64,000 nt of DNA from JAUYQR01 sp031415015 (GTDB taxonomy: Bacteria; Pseudomonadota; Alphaproteobacteria; Rhodobacterales; Rhodobacteraceae): the NCBI GenBank assembly GCA_031415015.1, contig JANOQT010000090.1, positions 1 through 64,000 on the forward strand. Reading direction: 5' to 3'. The position numbers and the translations under genes were made by a program. Under the pieces are notes generated by a model that was given only the letters and a program-made list of their open reading frames with translations, ran no database searches and was not told where the DNA came from. How positions within the stretch are numbered: the first letter of the stretch is position 1; each line of letters begins with the position of its first letter. Positions 23,620 to 31,631 of this stretch are shown in pieces.

Positions 23620-24564
23620 ATGACCGATATCGGCACATTCGAGCGCACGGCTGACGCACCCTACGAGGCAGGTTTCGGCGATTACGTTCAGCTGTTGAAG
23701 CCGCGCGTCATGTCGCTGGTGGTGTTCACCGCACTGGTTGGCCTGCTGGTTGCCCCGGTCGGCCTGCACCCGGTCGAGGCGGTGGCGGCCATCCTGTTCA
23801 TCGCCTTGGGGGCAGGGGCCTCGGGGTCGCTGAACATGTGGTGGGACGCCGATATCGACGCGGTGATGAAGCGCACCAAGGGGCGTCCGGTCCCGTCAGG
23901 CCGCGTCACCGGTGGCGATGCGCTGGGGTTGGGGCTGGCACTGTCGGGCATCAGCGTTGTGATGCTGGGGCTGGCGACAAACCTTTTGGCGGCAGGGCTG
24001 CTGGCCTTCACGATCTTCTTTTACGCTGTGGTCTATTCGATGTGGCTAAAGCGCGTGACGCCGCAGAACATCGTCATCGGCGGGGCCGCCGGGGCGTTTC
24101 CGCCGATGATCGGCTGGGTCTGCGCCACCGGGTCGATCAGCATCGAGGCCGTGTTGATGTTCGCACTGATCTTCATGTGGACGCCGCCGCATTTCTGGGC
24201 CTTGGCGCTGTTCATGAAGGAAGATTACCACACCGCAGGCGTGCCGATGCTGACGGTGACGCATGGCCGCAAATCGACGCGGTTGCATATCCTGGTGTAT
24301 ACCTTTCTGCTGGTGCCTGTGGCGATCTGGGCGGCGTTGACCTCGATCGGCGGGCCGTTCACCCTTGCAGTCGCGGTGGCGCTGAACGGCTGGTTCGTGC
24401 TGGGCGCATGGCGGATCTGGCGCCGCGACGAGGCGGTGGCCGAGGCGGACAAATATGCGGTCGAGAAGTCAGTGTTCCGCTTTTCGCTGCTGTACCTGTT
24501 CCTGCATTTTAGCGCCTTTCTGGTTGAAGCCGCACTGAAACCCTACGGGCTTGGGGGCTGGTGA
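23620..24564 (+). CDS. ctaB: Protohaem IX farnesyltransferase (haem O synthase)
   Basis: A 314-residue UbiA-type prenyltransferase that adds farnesyl to haem B, making haem O for the oxidase. The soluble start precedes the first helix (LLKPRVMSLVVFTALVGLLV). The Asp-rich prenyl-diphosphate site is NMWWDADIDAVMKRTKGRPV, and the second family motif is TPPHFWALALFMKEDY. About nine membrane helices follow. Length matches the family. Its stop is followed after one base by the next ATG, so it is coupled with the small ORF. Confidence 0.97.
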   Translation: MTDIGTFERTADAPYEAGFGDYVQLLKPRVMSLVVFTALVGLLVAPVGLHPVEAVAAILFIALGAGASGSLNMWWDADIDAVMKRTKGRPVPSGRVTGGDALGLGLALSGISVVMLGLATNLLAAGLLAFTIFFYAVVYSMWLKRVTPQNIVIGGAAGAFPPMIGWVCATGSISIEAVLMFALIFMWTPPHFWALALFMKEDYHTAGVPMLTVTHGRKSTRLHILVYTFLLVPVAIWAALTSIGGPFTLAVAVALNGWFVLGAWRIWRRDEAVAEADKYAVEKSVFRFSLLYLFLHFSAFLVEAALKPYGLGGW

Positions 24565-24565
24565 C

Positions 24566-24772
24566 ATGAGCTTCCGCCCCGAGCATGAGATTTACAAACG
24601 CCGGTTCAGCCGCAATGTCGGCGTCGGGCTGACGCTGGTGGCGTTTGTGGCACTGGTCTTTGCGCTGACCGTGGTCAAGGTCACGCGCGGCGATCCGATG
24701 CAGGGCTATGACCATGTGGTGCAGCCCGGCAGTGTTCAGGATGGCCAGCTGCCGGAGGCGGCTAAACCATGA
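24566..24772 (+). CDS. Small single-helix membrane protein of the cta cluster
   Basis: A 68-residue protein: a charged cytoplasmic N-terminus (MSFRPEHEIYKRRFSRNVG), one membrane helix (VGLTLVAFVALVFALTVVKV) and a short periplasmic tail. A small ORF of this kind lies between ctaB and ctaG in Paracoccus and Rhodobacter and is taken to help oxidase assembly. It starts one base after the ctaB stop and ends in an ATGA overlap with ctaG. The precise function is not established. Confidence 0.85.
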   Translation: MSFRPEHEIYKRRFSRNVGVGLTLVAFVALVFALTVVKVTRGDPMQGYDHVVQPGSVQDGQLPEAAKP

Positions 24773-25362
24773 TGTTCCCGCGTCTTCAGGGCCCGAACCG
24801 CACGTTGCTGCAACTGGTGGCCGTGGTCGTGACCATGGGGTCGCTGTCCTTTGCAGCCGTGCCGTTCTACAACTGGTTCTGCAAGGTGACCGGCTTTGGC
24901 GGCACTACCGGTGTGGCCGAGGCCGGGTCGGATGTGATCCTTGATCGCACTGTAAAAGTCCGCTTCGATGCGTCGCTGGAAGCCGGGATGCCCTGGACAT
25001 TCCGCCCGGTGGTGCCGTCGATGGACCTGCGCATCGGCGAGACCGCCCTGGCGTTTTATGAGGCGCACAACCCGACCAACCGTCCGGTGGCGGGCACCGC
25101 CAGTTACAACGTGTTCCCCTATTCAGCGGGTGGCTATTTCATCAAGATCGCCTGTTTCTGCTTTGAACAGCAGGTCCTGCAGCCCGGCGAAACGGTGCAG
25201 ATGCCGGTCAGCTTTTACGTCGATCCGGCGATGGTCGACGATCCGGAAGCGGCGTTTGTGCATGAGATCACGCTCAGCTATACATTCCACGAAACCGCGC
25301 TGCCCGACGTTCAGGCCGCGGTAAAGCCCCCCGCTCCGGCAACGCCCGCAGCGCTGAACTGA
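24769..25362 (+). CDS. ctaG: Cytochrome c oxidase assembly protein CtaG (Cox11)
   Basis: A 197-residue Cox11-type copper chaperone that delivers copper to the CuB site of subunit I. A single N-terminal helix (LLQLVAVVVTMGSLSFAAVP) runs into FYNWFCKVTGFGG with the membrane-proximal Cys. The periplasmic beta domain has the copper-binding CFCF in IACFCFEQQVLQPGE, and FYVDPAM follows. ATG at 24769 overlaps the previous stop; ATG at 24772 is equally possible. Confidence 0.96.
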   Translation: MMFPRLQGPNRTLLQLVAVVVTMGSLSFAAVPFYNWFCKVTGFGGTTGVAEAGSDVILDRTVKVRFDASLEAGMPWTFRPVVPSMDLRIGETALAFYEAHNPTNRPVAGTASYNVFPYSAGGYFIKIACFCFEQQVLQPGETVQMPVSFYVDPAMVDDPEAAFVHEITLSYTFHETALPDVQAAVKPPAPATPAALN

Positions 25363-25386
25363 TCCTAACGAGGGAAGCTATCGGCC

Positions 25387-26190
25387 ATGGCCCACGCAAA
25401 GAACCACGACTACCACGTCCTGCCGCCGTCGATATGGCCGCTTCTCGGTGCACTTTCCGGGTTTGTCATGCTGTTCGGGGCGGTCCTGTGGATGCACGGC
25501 TCAGCCCCGTGGCTGGGGCTGATCGGCCTTGCCGGCGTGCTGTACGTGATGTTCGCCTGGTGGTCCGAAGTGGTGCATGAAGGCCAGACCGGCGACCACA
25601 CGCCGGTGGTCAGGCTGGGCCTGCGCTACGGGTTCATCCTGTTCATCATGTCGGAAGTGATGTTCTTTTCGGCTTGGTTCTGGACCTTCTTCAAGCACCG
25701 GATGTATCCGATGGGGCCGGACAGCCCGGCCATCGACGGTGTCTGGCCGCCCGTCGGGATCGAAACGTTTGACCCCTGGCACCTGCCCCTGATGAACACG
25801 CTGATTCTGCTGCTGTCAGGCTGCGCTGCCACCTGGGCCCACCACGCGCTGGTGCACGAGAACAACCGCAAGGATCTGGTGAACGGTCTGATCCTGGCCG
25901 TCGGGCTGGGAATCGTGTTCACGGGCATGCAGGCGTATGAGTACAGCCACGCAGCCTTTGGCTTTGCCGGCAATATCTACGGCGCGTCGTTCTTCATGGC
26001 GACCGGGTTCCATGGCTTCCACGTCCTGATCGGGACGATCTTCCTGACCGTCTGCCTGATCCGCGCGCTGAAGGGCCACTTCACACCCGAACAGCATGTC
26101 GGCTTCGAGGCGGCGGCGTGGTACTGGCACTTTGTCGATGTGGTCTGGCTGTTCCTGTTCGCCGCCGTCTACGTCTGGGGTCAGGGCTGA
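25387..26190 (+). CDS. ctaE: Cytochrome c oxidase subunit III
   Basis: A 267-residue, seven-helix subunit III. It begins MAHAKNHDYHVLPPSIWP, as in Paracoccus and Rhodobacter. The family segments include FILFIMSEVMFFSAWFW, the Glu-containing helix near the lipid site, and GFHVLIGTIFLTVCLIRA; the C-terminus is AAAWYWHFVDVVWLFLFAAV. It is the last gene of the cta unit and is followed by a terminator. Confidence 0.97.
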   Translation: MAHAKNHDYHVLPPSIWPLLGALSGFVMLFGAVLWMHGSAPWLGLIGLAGVLYVMFAWWSEVVHEGQTGDHTPVVRLGLRYGFILFIMSEVMFFSAWFWTFFKHRMYPMGPDSPAIDGVWPPVGIETFDPWHLPLMNTLILLLSGCAATWAHHALVHENNRKDLVNGLILAVGLGIVFTGMQAYEYSHAAFGFAGNIYGASFFMATGFHGFHVLIGTIFLTVCLIRALKGHFTPEQHVGFEAAAWYWHFVDVVWLFLFAAVYVWGQG

Positions 26191-26213
26191 TTATCGCTGC
26201 TGAGAGGGATTGT

Positions 26214-26240
26214 AAGCGCGGGCCTTCGGGCCTGCGCTTT
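26214..26240 (+). terminator. Terminator hairpin after ctaE
   Basis: AAGCGCGGGCC and GGCCTGCGCTT pair (one G-T) around a TTCG tetraloop, followed by TGCATTT. The stem of about 11 bp is strong but the T-run is weak. It separates ctaE from the SURF1 gene, so SURF1 may be transcribed partly by read-through. Confidence 0.6.
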
Positions 26241-26257
26241 GCATTTGGGGGGCGGGG

Positions 26258-26941
26258 ATGAACCGGTCAGTGGTGTTTGCGATGCTGTTGGGGCTGGCCG
26301 GGGTGGCGGTGCTGGGGTCGCTTGGCGTCTGGCAACTGCAGCGGCTGGAATGGAAACAGGGGATCATCGCCGGGGCCGAGGCGATGATGCGCGACGCGCC
26401 GGTGGCCTTGCCCGCCGCGCTTGACCCGGCCGCCGACCGTTACCGCGCGGTCACCGTTGCGGGGCGCTTTACCGGTGAAGAGGCGCATGTCCTGACCTCA
26501 ACCCGCGAAACCGGCCCGGGGTTTCTGGTGATCGCCGCGTTCGAGTCCGGCGGGCGGCGGATTCTGGTCGACCGGGGATTCATCCTTGAGACCGCGAAAA
26601 CCACGCCGCGCCCGGGCCGCGAGGCAGAGGTGGTGGGCAACCTGAACTGGCCGGATGATGTGAACTCCTCCACCCCGCCCTACGACGCGGGCCGTGCGAT
26701 CTGGTATGGCCGCGACCTTGGCCGCATCGCGGCGCTGCTGGGGACCGAGCCGGTGCTGGTGATTGCCCGCTCGGATACCGGCGACGGCATAGTGCCGCAT
26801 CCGGTGACGACGGCGGGGTTCCGCAATGATCATTTCAACTATGCGGTGACGTGGTTTTCGCTCGCGGCGGTGTGGCTGGGGATGACAGTCTACCTTCTGT
26901 GGCGTATCAGGGCGCGGCCCGTTGGACGGCAAAATGGCTGA
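26258..26941 (+). CDS. SURF1-family oxidase assembly protein
   Basis: A 227-residue SURF1 homologue, needed for haem a insertion into subunit I. Two membrane helices flank the periplasmic domain: FAMLLGLAGVAVLGSLGVWQ at the N-terminus, with the conserved GVWQLQRLEWK, and YAVTWFSLAAVWLGMTVYLL at the C-terminus, with the family motif NDHFNYAVTWF before it. RILVDRGFI is another family segment. It follows the cta genes, consistent with its role. Length is normal. Confidence 0.93.
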   Translation: MNRSVVFAMLLGLAGVAVLGSLGVWQLQRLEWKQGIIAGAEAMMRDAPVALPAALDPAADRYRAVTVAGRFTGEEAHVLTSTRETGPGFLVIAAFESGGRRILVDRGFILETAKTTPRPGREAEVVGNLNWPDDVNSSTPPYDAGRAIWYGRDLGRIAALLGTEPVLVIARSDTGDGIVPHPVTTAGFRNDHFNYAVTWFSLAAVWLGMTVYLLWRIRARPVGRQNG

Positions 26942-26951
26942 AGGCAGGATG

Positions 26952-28337
26952 ATGAAGTATATTTCTACCCGTGGCGCTGCCCCGGTTCTGGGGTTTGGCG
27001 AGGCGATGATGACGGGGCTGGCGCGCGACGGCGGGCTTTATGTGCCCGACGTGGTGCCGGTGATGGCGGCTGGCGATATCGCGGCGCTGGCCGGGCTGTC
27101 GTATGAGGAAACCGCGTTCCGGGTGATGCGGCCCTATCTGGGCGGCTTCTTTGGCGATGACGAATTTCGCGGGCTGATTGATGCTGCCTACAAGGGCTTT
27201 CACCACGCTGCCCGCGCGCCGATGGTGCAACTGGCCCCGAACCACTTCCTGCTGGAACTGTTCCACGGGCCGACGCTGGCCTTCAAGGACTTTGCCATGC
27301 AGCTGATCGGTCAGATGATGCAGGCAGCCCTGGCCAAGACCGGCGAGCGGATCACCATTGTCGGTGCCACTTCGGGCGACACCGGGTCGGCGGCGATGGA
27401 GGCGTTTCGCGGGCTGGCATCGGTGGATGTGTTCATCCTGTTCCCGCAATGCCGCGTCAGCGATGTGCAGCGCCGCCAGATGACCACCCCCTCGGAGGCG
27501 AACTGCCATGCGCTGGCCATCGACGGCAGCTTTGACGACGCACAGGCGCGTGTGAAGGACATGTTCAACGACTTTGCCTTCCGCGACGGGGTTCGGCTGG
27601 CGGGCGTCAACTCGATCAACTGGGCGCGGGTGCTGGCGCAGGTGGTGTATTATTTCTACAGCGCAGTGGCCTTGGGCGCGCCGGGGCGGTCGGTCAGCTT
27701 CACCGTGCCCACCGGCAACTTCGGCGATATCTTCGCGGGCTACATTGCGCGGCGGATGGGACTGCCGATTGAAAAGCTGGTCATCGCCACCAACCACAAC
27801 GATATTCTTGACCGCGCCCTGCGCACCGGAGGCTATCTGACCGACGGGGTGCGCCCCTCGATCAGCCCGTCGATGGATATTCAGGTCTCGTCCAACTTCG
27901 AGCGCGCGTTGTTCGATGCCTACGGGCGCGACGGCGCGGCGGTAACGGGCCTGATGGCGGACCTGCAGGCGGGTGGGTTCACGATCCGGCAGGGCGCGCT
28001 TGACATGCTGCGTCAGACCTTCGCCTCGGGCCGCTGTTCCGAAGACGAGACGGTTGCCACGATCCGGCAGACCTTTGCCGGCACAGGCGAGGTTCTGTGC
28101 CCGCATTCCGCCGTTGGCGTGAAGGTGGCGCAGGATCATCTGGGAACAACGCCGATGATCACGCTGGCCACAGCCCATCCGGCGAAGTTCCCCGATGCCG
28201 TCGAGGCGGCGATCGGCCAGCGCCCCGGCCTGCCGCCGCACATGGCCGACCTGTTTGAGCGGCCCGAACGGATGACCCCGGTGCCAAACGACCTTGCCGC
28301 GCTTCAGGCGCTGGTCCGCGAAAGGATTGCCCATTGA
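26952..28337 (+). CDS. thrC: Threonine synthase
   Basis: A 461-residue PLP enzyme converting O-phosphohomoserine to threonine. The N-terminus MKYISTRGAAPVLGFGEAMM and GLARDGGLYVPD are typical of the long bacterial class. The PLP Lys is in LAFKDFAMQLIG, and the phosphate loop is GATSGDTGSAAMEAF. Two adjacent ATG codons (26949 and 26952) can start; MKYIS is preferred. It lies ten bases after the SURF1 stop, and its stop overlaps the TTG of the next gene. Confidence 0.96.
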   Translation: MKYISTRGAAPVLGFGEAMMTGLARDGGLYVPDVVPVMAAGDIAALAGLSYEETAFRVMRPYLGGFFGDDEFRGLIDAAYKGFHHAARAPMVQLAPNHFLLELFHGPTLAFKDFAMQLIGQMMQAALAKTGERITIVGATSGDTGSAAMEAFRGLASVDVFILFPQCRVSDVQRRQMTTPSEANCHALAIDGSFDDAQARVKDMFNDFAFRDGVRLAGVNSINWARVLAQVVYYFYSAVALGAPGRSVSFTVPTGNFGDIFAGYIARRMGLPIEKLVIATNHNDILDRALRTGGYLTDGVRPSISPSMDIQVSSNFERALFDAYGRDGAAVTGLMADLQAGGFTIRQGALDMLRQTFASGRCSEDETVATIRQTFAGTGEVLCPHSAVGVKVAQDHLGTTPMITLATAHPAKFPDAVEAAIGQRPGLPPHMADLFERPERMTPVPNDLAALQALVRERIAH

Positions 28338-29593
28338 CCCAGCGTCTGCACACCCTGCCCAACGGCTTTCGCATCGTTACCGAGGCGATGCCGGGGCTGA
28401 AATCGGTCACCATCGGGATCTGGGTGGGCGCGGGCGGTCGGCACGAGGCACCGCAGCAGAACGGCATCGCGCATTTTCTGGAGCATATGGCCTTCAAGGG
28501 CACCAAGCGCCGCAGTGCCTTGCAGATTGCCGAGGAAATCGAGGATGTCGGCGGCTATATCAGCGCCTATACCGACCGCGAGCTGACGGCCTATTACGCG
28601 CGTGTTCTGTCGGAGGATGTGCCGCGCGCGCTGGATGTGATTTCCGACATCGTGCTGAACCCACTGTTCCGCAAAGCTGATATCGAGACGGAACGTCATG
28701 TGATCTTGCAGGAAATCGGTCAGGCGCTGGACACCCCCGACGACATCCTCTTCGACTGGCTGCAAGAGGTAAGCTATCCGGACCAACCCTTCGGGCGCTC
28801 CATTCTGGGTCCGGAAGAGCGGGTGTCCGCGTTCAAGAAGGCGGATTTCGAGGCGTTTGTCGGCCAGCACTACGCCGCTGACCAAATGATCCTGTCAGCG
28901 GCGGGCGGGGTCGATCACGACGCGGTGGTCGCTGCGGCCGAGGCGATCTTTGGCGGGCTGAGACAGGTTGGGGACCTGACGCCTGCTCCGGCACGGTTCA
29001 AAGGTGGCGAACGGCGCGAGGTCAAGGATCTGGAACAGGCGCATTTCGCCCTGTCGTTCGAGGCACCCGGCTACCGCGACGACCGGGTTTACACCGCGCA
29101 GGTCTATGCAACTGCGATGGGGGGGGGCATGTCCAGCCGCCTGTTCCAGAAGATCCGCGAGGATCGGGGGCTGTGCTATACGATCTACGCGCAGGCCGGT
29201 GCCAATGACGATACCGGACAACTGACGATCTATGCCGGCACCTCGGGCGACGAGATCAGTGCTCTGACGCAACTGACCATCGACGAGCTGAGGCGCGCCT
29301 CCGATGACATGACCGAGGCCGAAGTGGCGCGGTCCCGTGCGCAGTTGCGGGCCGGGTTGCTGATGGGCCTCGAAAGCCCGACGAGCCGCGCCGAGCGCAA
29401 TGCCCGCCTGCTGGCAATCTGGGGCCGGGTGCCGGATTCGGACGAGACGGTTGCCAAAATCGATGCCGTCGGCCTCGCCGATGTGCGCAGGTATGCGGCC
29501 GACCTGACGTCGGCCAAGTCGGCACTGGTGCTTTACGGTCCGGTGGCCAAGGCCCCGGGGATCGAGGCGATCCGGCGGGGGCTGTTGGCCTGA
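28334..29593 (+). CDS. M16-family zinc peptidase (mitochondrial processing peptidase-like)
   Basis: A 419-residue single-unit M16 peptidase closely like the beta subunit of mitochondrial processing peptidase. The inverted zinc motif HxxEH occurs as HFLEHMAFKG, and the third ligand Glu is further on in the ERHVILQEIGQ helix region. The C-terminal half carries GGGMSSRLFQKIREDRGLCY, the family's substrate-binding segment. It is cytoplasmic or periplasm-facing without a signal peptide. The start is TTG at 28334, overlapping the thrC stop by four bases (TTGA). The thrC-M16 pair is common in Rhodobacteraceae. Confidence 0.93.
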   Translation: MTQRLHTLPNGFRIVTEAMPGLKSVTIGIWVGAGGRHEAPQQNGIAHFLEHMAFKGTKRRSALQIAEEIEDVGGYISAYTDRELTAYYARVLSEDVPRALDVISDIVLNPLFRKADIETERHVILQEIGQALDTPDDILFDWLQEVSYPDQPFGRSILGPEERVSAFKKADFEAFVGQHYAADQMILSAAGGVDHDAVVAAAEAIFGGLRQVGDLTPAPARFKGGERREVKDLEQAHFALSFEAPGYRDDRVYTAQVYATAMGGGMSSRLFQKIREDRGLCYTIYAQAGANDDTGQLTIYAGTSGDEISALTQLTIDELRRASDDMTEAEVARSRAQLRAGLLMGLESPTSRAERNARLLAIWGRVPDSDETVAKIDAVGLADVRRYAADLTSAKSALVLYGPVAKAPGIEAIRRGLLA

Positions 29594-30177
29594 TGCTGGG
29601 GCTGAAGCGCAAGGTCCGGGTCGAAACCGAGCGGATGACGCTGCGCCTGCCCGAGCATGGCGACTGGCGGCAATGGACTGACCTGCGCGAGGCGTCCGCC
29701 GCCTTTCTGGCGCAGTGGGAACCGGTCTGGGCCACTGACCACCTGACCCGCCGCGCCTTCACCAACCGCGTCTACTGGGCGCAGCGCGCCGAGGCGCAGG
29801 GCACCGCCTTGCCGATGCTGCTGATCCGGCGCGAGGACAACCGTTTGCTGGGCGCGCTGACGCTGGACAACATCCGTCGCGGGCCGTCGCAGGCGGGCAC
29901 GCTGGGCTACTGGATCGGCCAGCCCTTCGCGCGGCACGGCTACATGCGCGAAGCGATCCTGGCCCTGACGCATCACGCCTTCACCAACCTTGACCTCAGC
30001 CGGATGGAGGCCGCCTGTCTGCCGGAAAACGCGCCCTCGCGCGGGGTGCTTGAAAAGTGCGGCTTCAAGTATGAGGGGGTGGCGCAAAGCTATCTGCAGA
30101 TCAACGGGCGCTGGCGCAACCATGTGCTCTACGCCAACCTGCGCGGCGATCGGCGCGGACGGACGGATGCCGGTTAG
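29593..30177 (+). CDS. GNAT N-acetyltransferase (RimJ/RimL type)
   Basis: A 194-residue GNAT acetyltransferase, RimJ/RimL-like. It starts MLGLKRKVRVETERMTLRLP, and the acetyl-CoA region is GTLGYWIGQPFARHGYMREA, followed by LSRMEAACLPENAPSRGVLE and the C-terminal KCGFKYEGVAQSYLQINGRW, typical of ribosomal-protein or small-molecule acetyltransferases. Its ATG shares a base with the M16 stop, so it is translationally coupled. The acceptor is unknown. Confidence 0.92.
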   Translation: MLGLKRKVRVETERMTLRLPEHGDWRQWTDLREASAAFLAQWEPVWATDHLTRRAFTNRVYWAQRAEAQGTALPMLLIRREDNRLLGALTLDNIRRGPSQAGTLGYWIGQPFARHGYMREAILALTHHAFTNLDLSRMEAACLPENAPSRGVLEKCGFKYEGVAQSYLQINGRWRNHVLYANLRGDRRGRTDAG

Positions 30178-30697
30178 GATCGCACTCTTGCGCGGCGTCA
30201 ACGTATCGGGCGAGAACAAACTGCCGATGGCAGAGTTCCGGGCGATGTTGCAAGGTCTGGGGCCGGGTCTGGTCGAGACCTACATCCAAAGCGGCAACGC
30301 GGTCTTTGACAGCGACGTTGCGGGACCGGCGCTGGAAGTGACCATCCGCGAGGCTATCGCGGCACGGTTCAGCTTTGCACCTGACGTCTTCGTGCTGGAC
30401 GCAGACGGAATTGCTTCCGCCGCAACCGACCACCCGTTTCAGAGGGCCGAGTCGAACCGCGTGCATGTCTGCTTTCTGAGCTGCGTGCCGCAGCCGGACC
30501 TGACCGCGCTTGCCGCATTGGCGCGCCCCGACGATGGGTGGCATGTGTCCGGCTGCCGTTTCACCCTCCATACGCCCGGCGGCTATGGCACCTCGAAACT
30601 GGCAGCTCAGTTGCCGCGCCTGTTGCCGGCCCCGATGACCGCCCGCAATCTGCGCACCGTGGCTGCTTTGCATGCGATGGTGGCGGCGCGCGCCTGA
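30167..30697 (+). CDS. DUF1697-domain protein
   Basis: A 176-residue DUF1697 protein. The family start is VRIALLRGVNVSGENKLPMA, followed by GLVETYIQSGNAVFDSD, and the C-terminal TARNLRTVAALHAM is also characteristic (TSKL..TRNW..V). The ATG at 30167 overlaps the upstream gene by 11 bp. The family is widespread, cytoplasmic and of unknown function. Confidence 0.9.
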   Translation: MPVRIALLRGVNVSGENKLPMAEFRAMLQGLGPGLVETYIQSGNAVFDSDVAGPALEVTIREAIAARFSFAPDVFVLDADGIASAATDHPFQRAESNRVHVCFLSCVPQPDLTALAALARPDDGWHVSGCRFTLHTPGGYGTSKLAAQLPRLLPAPMTARNLRTVAALHAMVAARA

Positions 30698-30774
30698 CCT
30701 CGCGCATCCGTGATGCAATCAGGGCGTGACGCGGGCCCGATCCGGGTTACCCTTAGCCTGACCGGAGGTGCCCC

Positions 30775-31575
30775 ATGCGTCTTGCCGCTGCCCTGATCCT
30801 TGCCGCCTTTCCCGTCGCCGCGCAGGAACGTATCCCGTCGCATTGCATCGCCGTGGCGCAGGGGCCAGAGACGGAGGTGCCCGTCGTGCTGGGTGACGCG
30901 CTGGAGGAAAACCAGGTTCTGATCCGCTATCTGGATCACGCCAGCTTTGCCATTGTGACCGATGACGGCACAGTCGCGGTGACCGACTACGTCGGCTTTA
31001 CCGGCACGGCCGATCTGGTCCCAGATGTGGTGACGATGAACAACGCCCATTCGACGCATTGGACATCGAACCCCGACCCGCGCATCCCCCACGTTCTGAC
31101 CGGCTGGGGGGACGGCGGCGCCCCGGCGGACCACCGTCTGGATCTGGGCGGCCTGCTGGTGCGCAACGTCACCACCGACACGCGCGGGCCCTTTGGCGAG
31201 GGTGCGCGGGCGGACGGCAACTCGATCTTCATCTTCGAGGCGGGCGGGCTGTGCATCGGCCATCTGGGGCATCTGCATCAGATCCCGTCGGACGCCCAAT
31301 ATGCCGCGATCGGGCGTCTGGATGTGGTGATGGTGCCGGTGGATGGCGGCTACACGATGCGGATGCAGGACATGGCGGGCGTGGTCAAGCGGCTGCGCTC
31401 GTCGGTGGTGATCCCGATGCACTGGTTCTCGACCACGTCCTTGCAGGATTTCCTGACCGAGATGGCGGACGCGTTCACCGTCGTGAAAACCGGCGGGGCA
31501 CAGATCACCCTGTCCTTGCGCGACCTTCCGGGCAGCCCGACGATCCTGGTGCTGGAACCGGCCTGGCTGGATTGA
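30775..31575 (+). CDS. Exported metallo-beta-lactamase-fold protein
   Basis: A 266-residue protein with a short Sec signal (MRLAAALILAAFPVAAQE) and a UlaG/YcbL-like MBL fold: VLIRYLDHASFAIVTDDG, the turn ADLVPDVVTMNNAHSTHWT, then CIGHLGHLHQIPSDAQ, MVPVDGGYTM and VVIPMHW. The usual HxHxDH zinc motif is replaced by HSTHWT, so metal binding may be altered; the later His residues remain. The gene follows a gap of 77 bp and has GGAGG just before its ATG. The substrate is unknown. Confidence 0.82.
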   Translation: MRLAAALILAAFPVAAQERIPSHCIAVAQGPETEVPVVLGDALEENQVLIRYLDHASFAIVTDDGTVAVTDYVGFTGTADLVPDVVTMNNAHSTHWTSNPDPRIPHVLTGWGDGGAPADHRLDLGGLLVRNVTTDTRGPFGEGARADGNSIFIFEAGGLCIGHLGHLHQIPSDAQYAAIGRLDVVMVPVDGGYTMRMQDMAGVVKRLRSSVVIPMHWFSTTSLQDFLTEMADAFTVVKTGGAQITLSLRDLPGSPTILVLEPAWLD

Positions 31576-31631
31576 CAATCGGCTGGCGGCGGCGGCGTTG
31601 CGGCACTACCAAAGGGCGCAAGGAGACCGCC

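Noticed and set aside
26214..26240. The hairpin after ctaE as a riboswitch or regulatory RNA
   Set aside because: A simple stem with TTCG tetraloop is better explained as a terminator.
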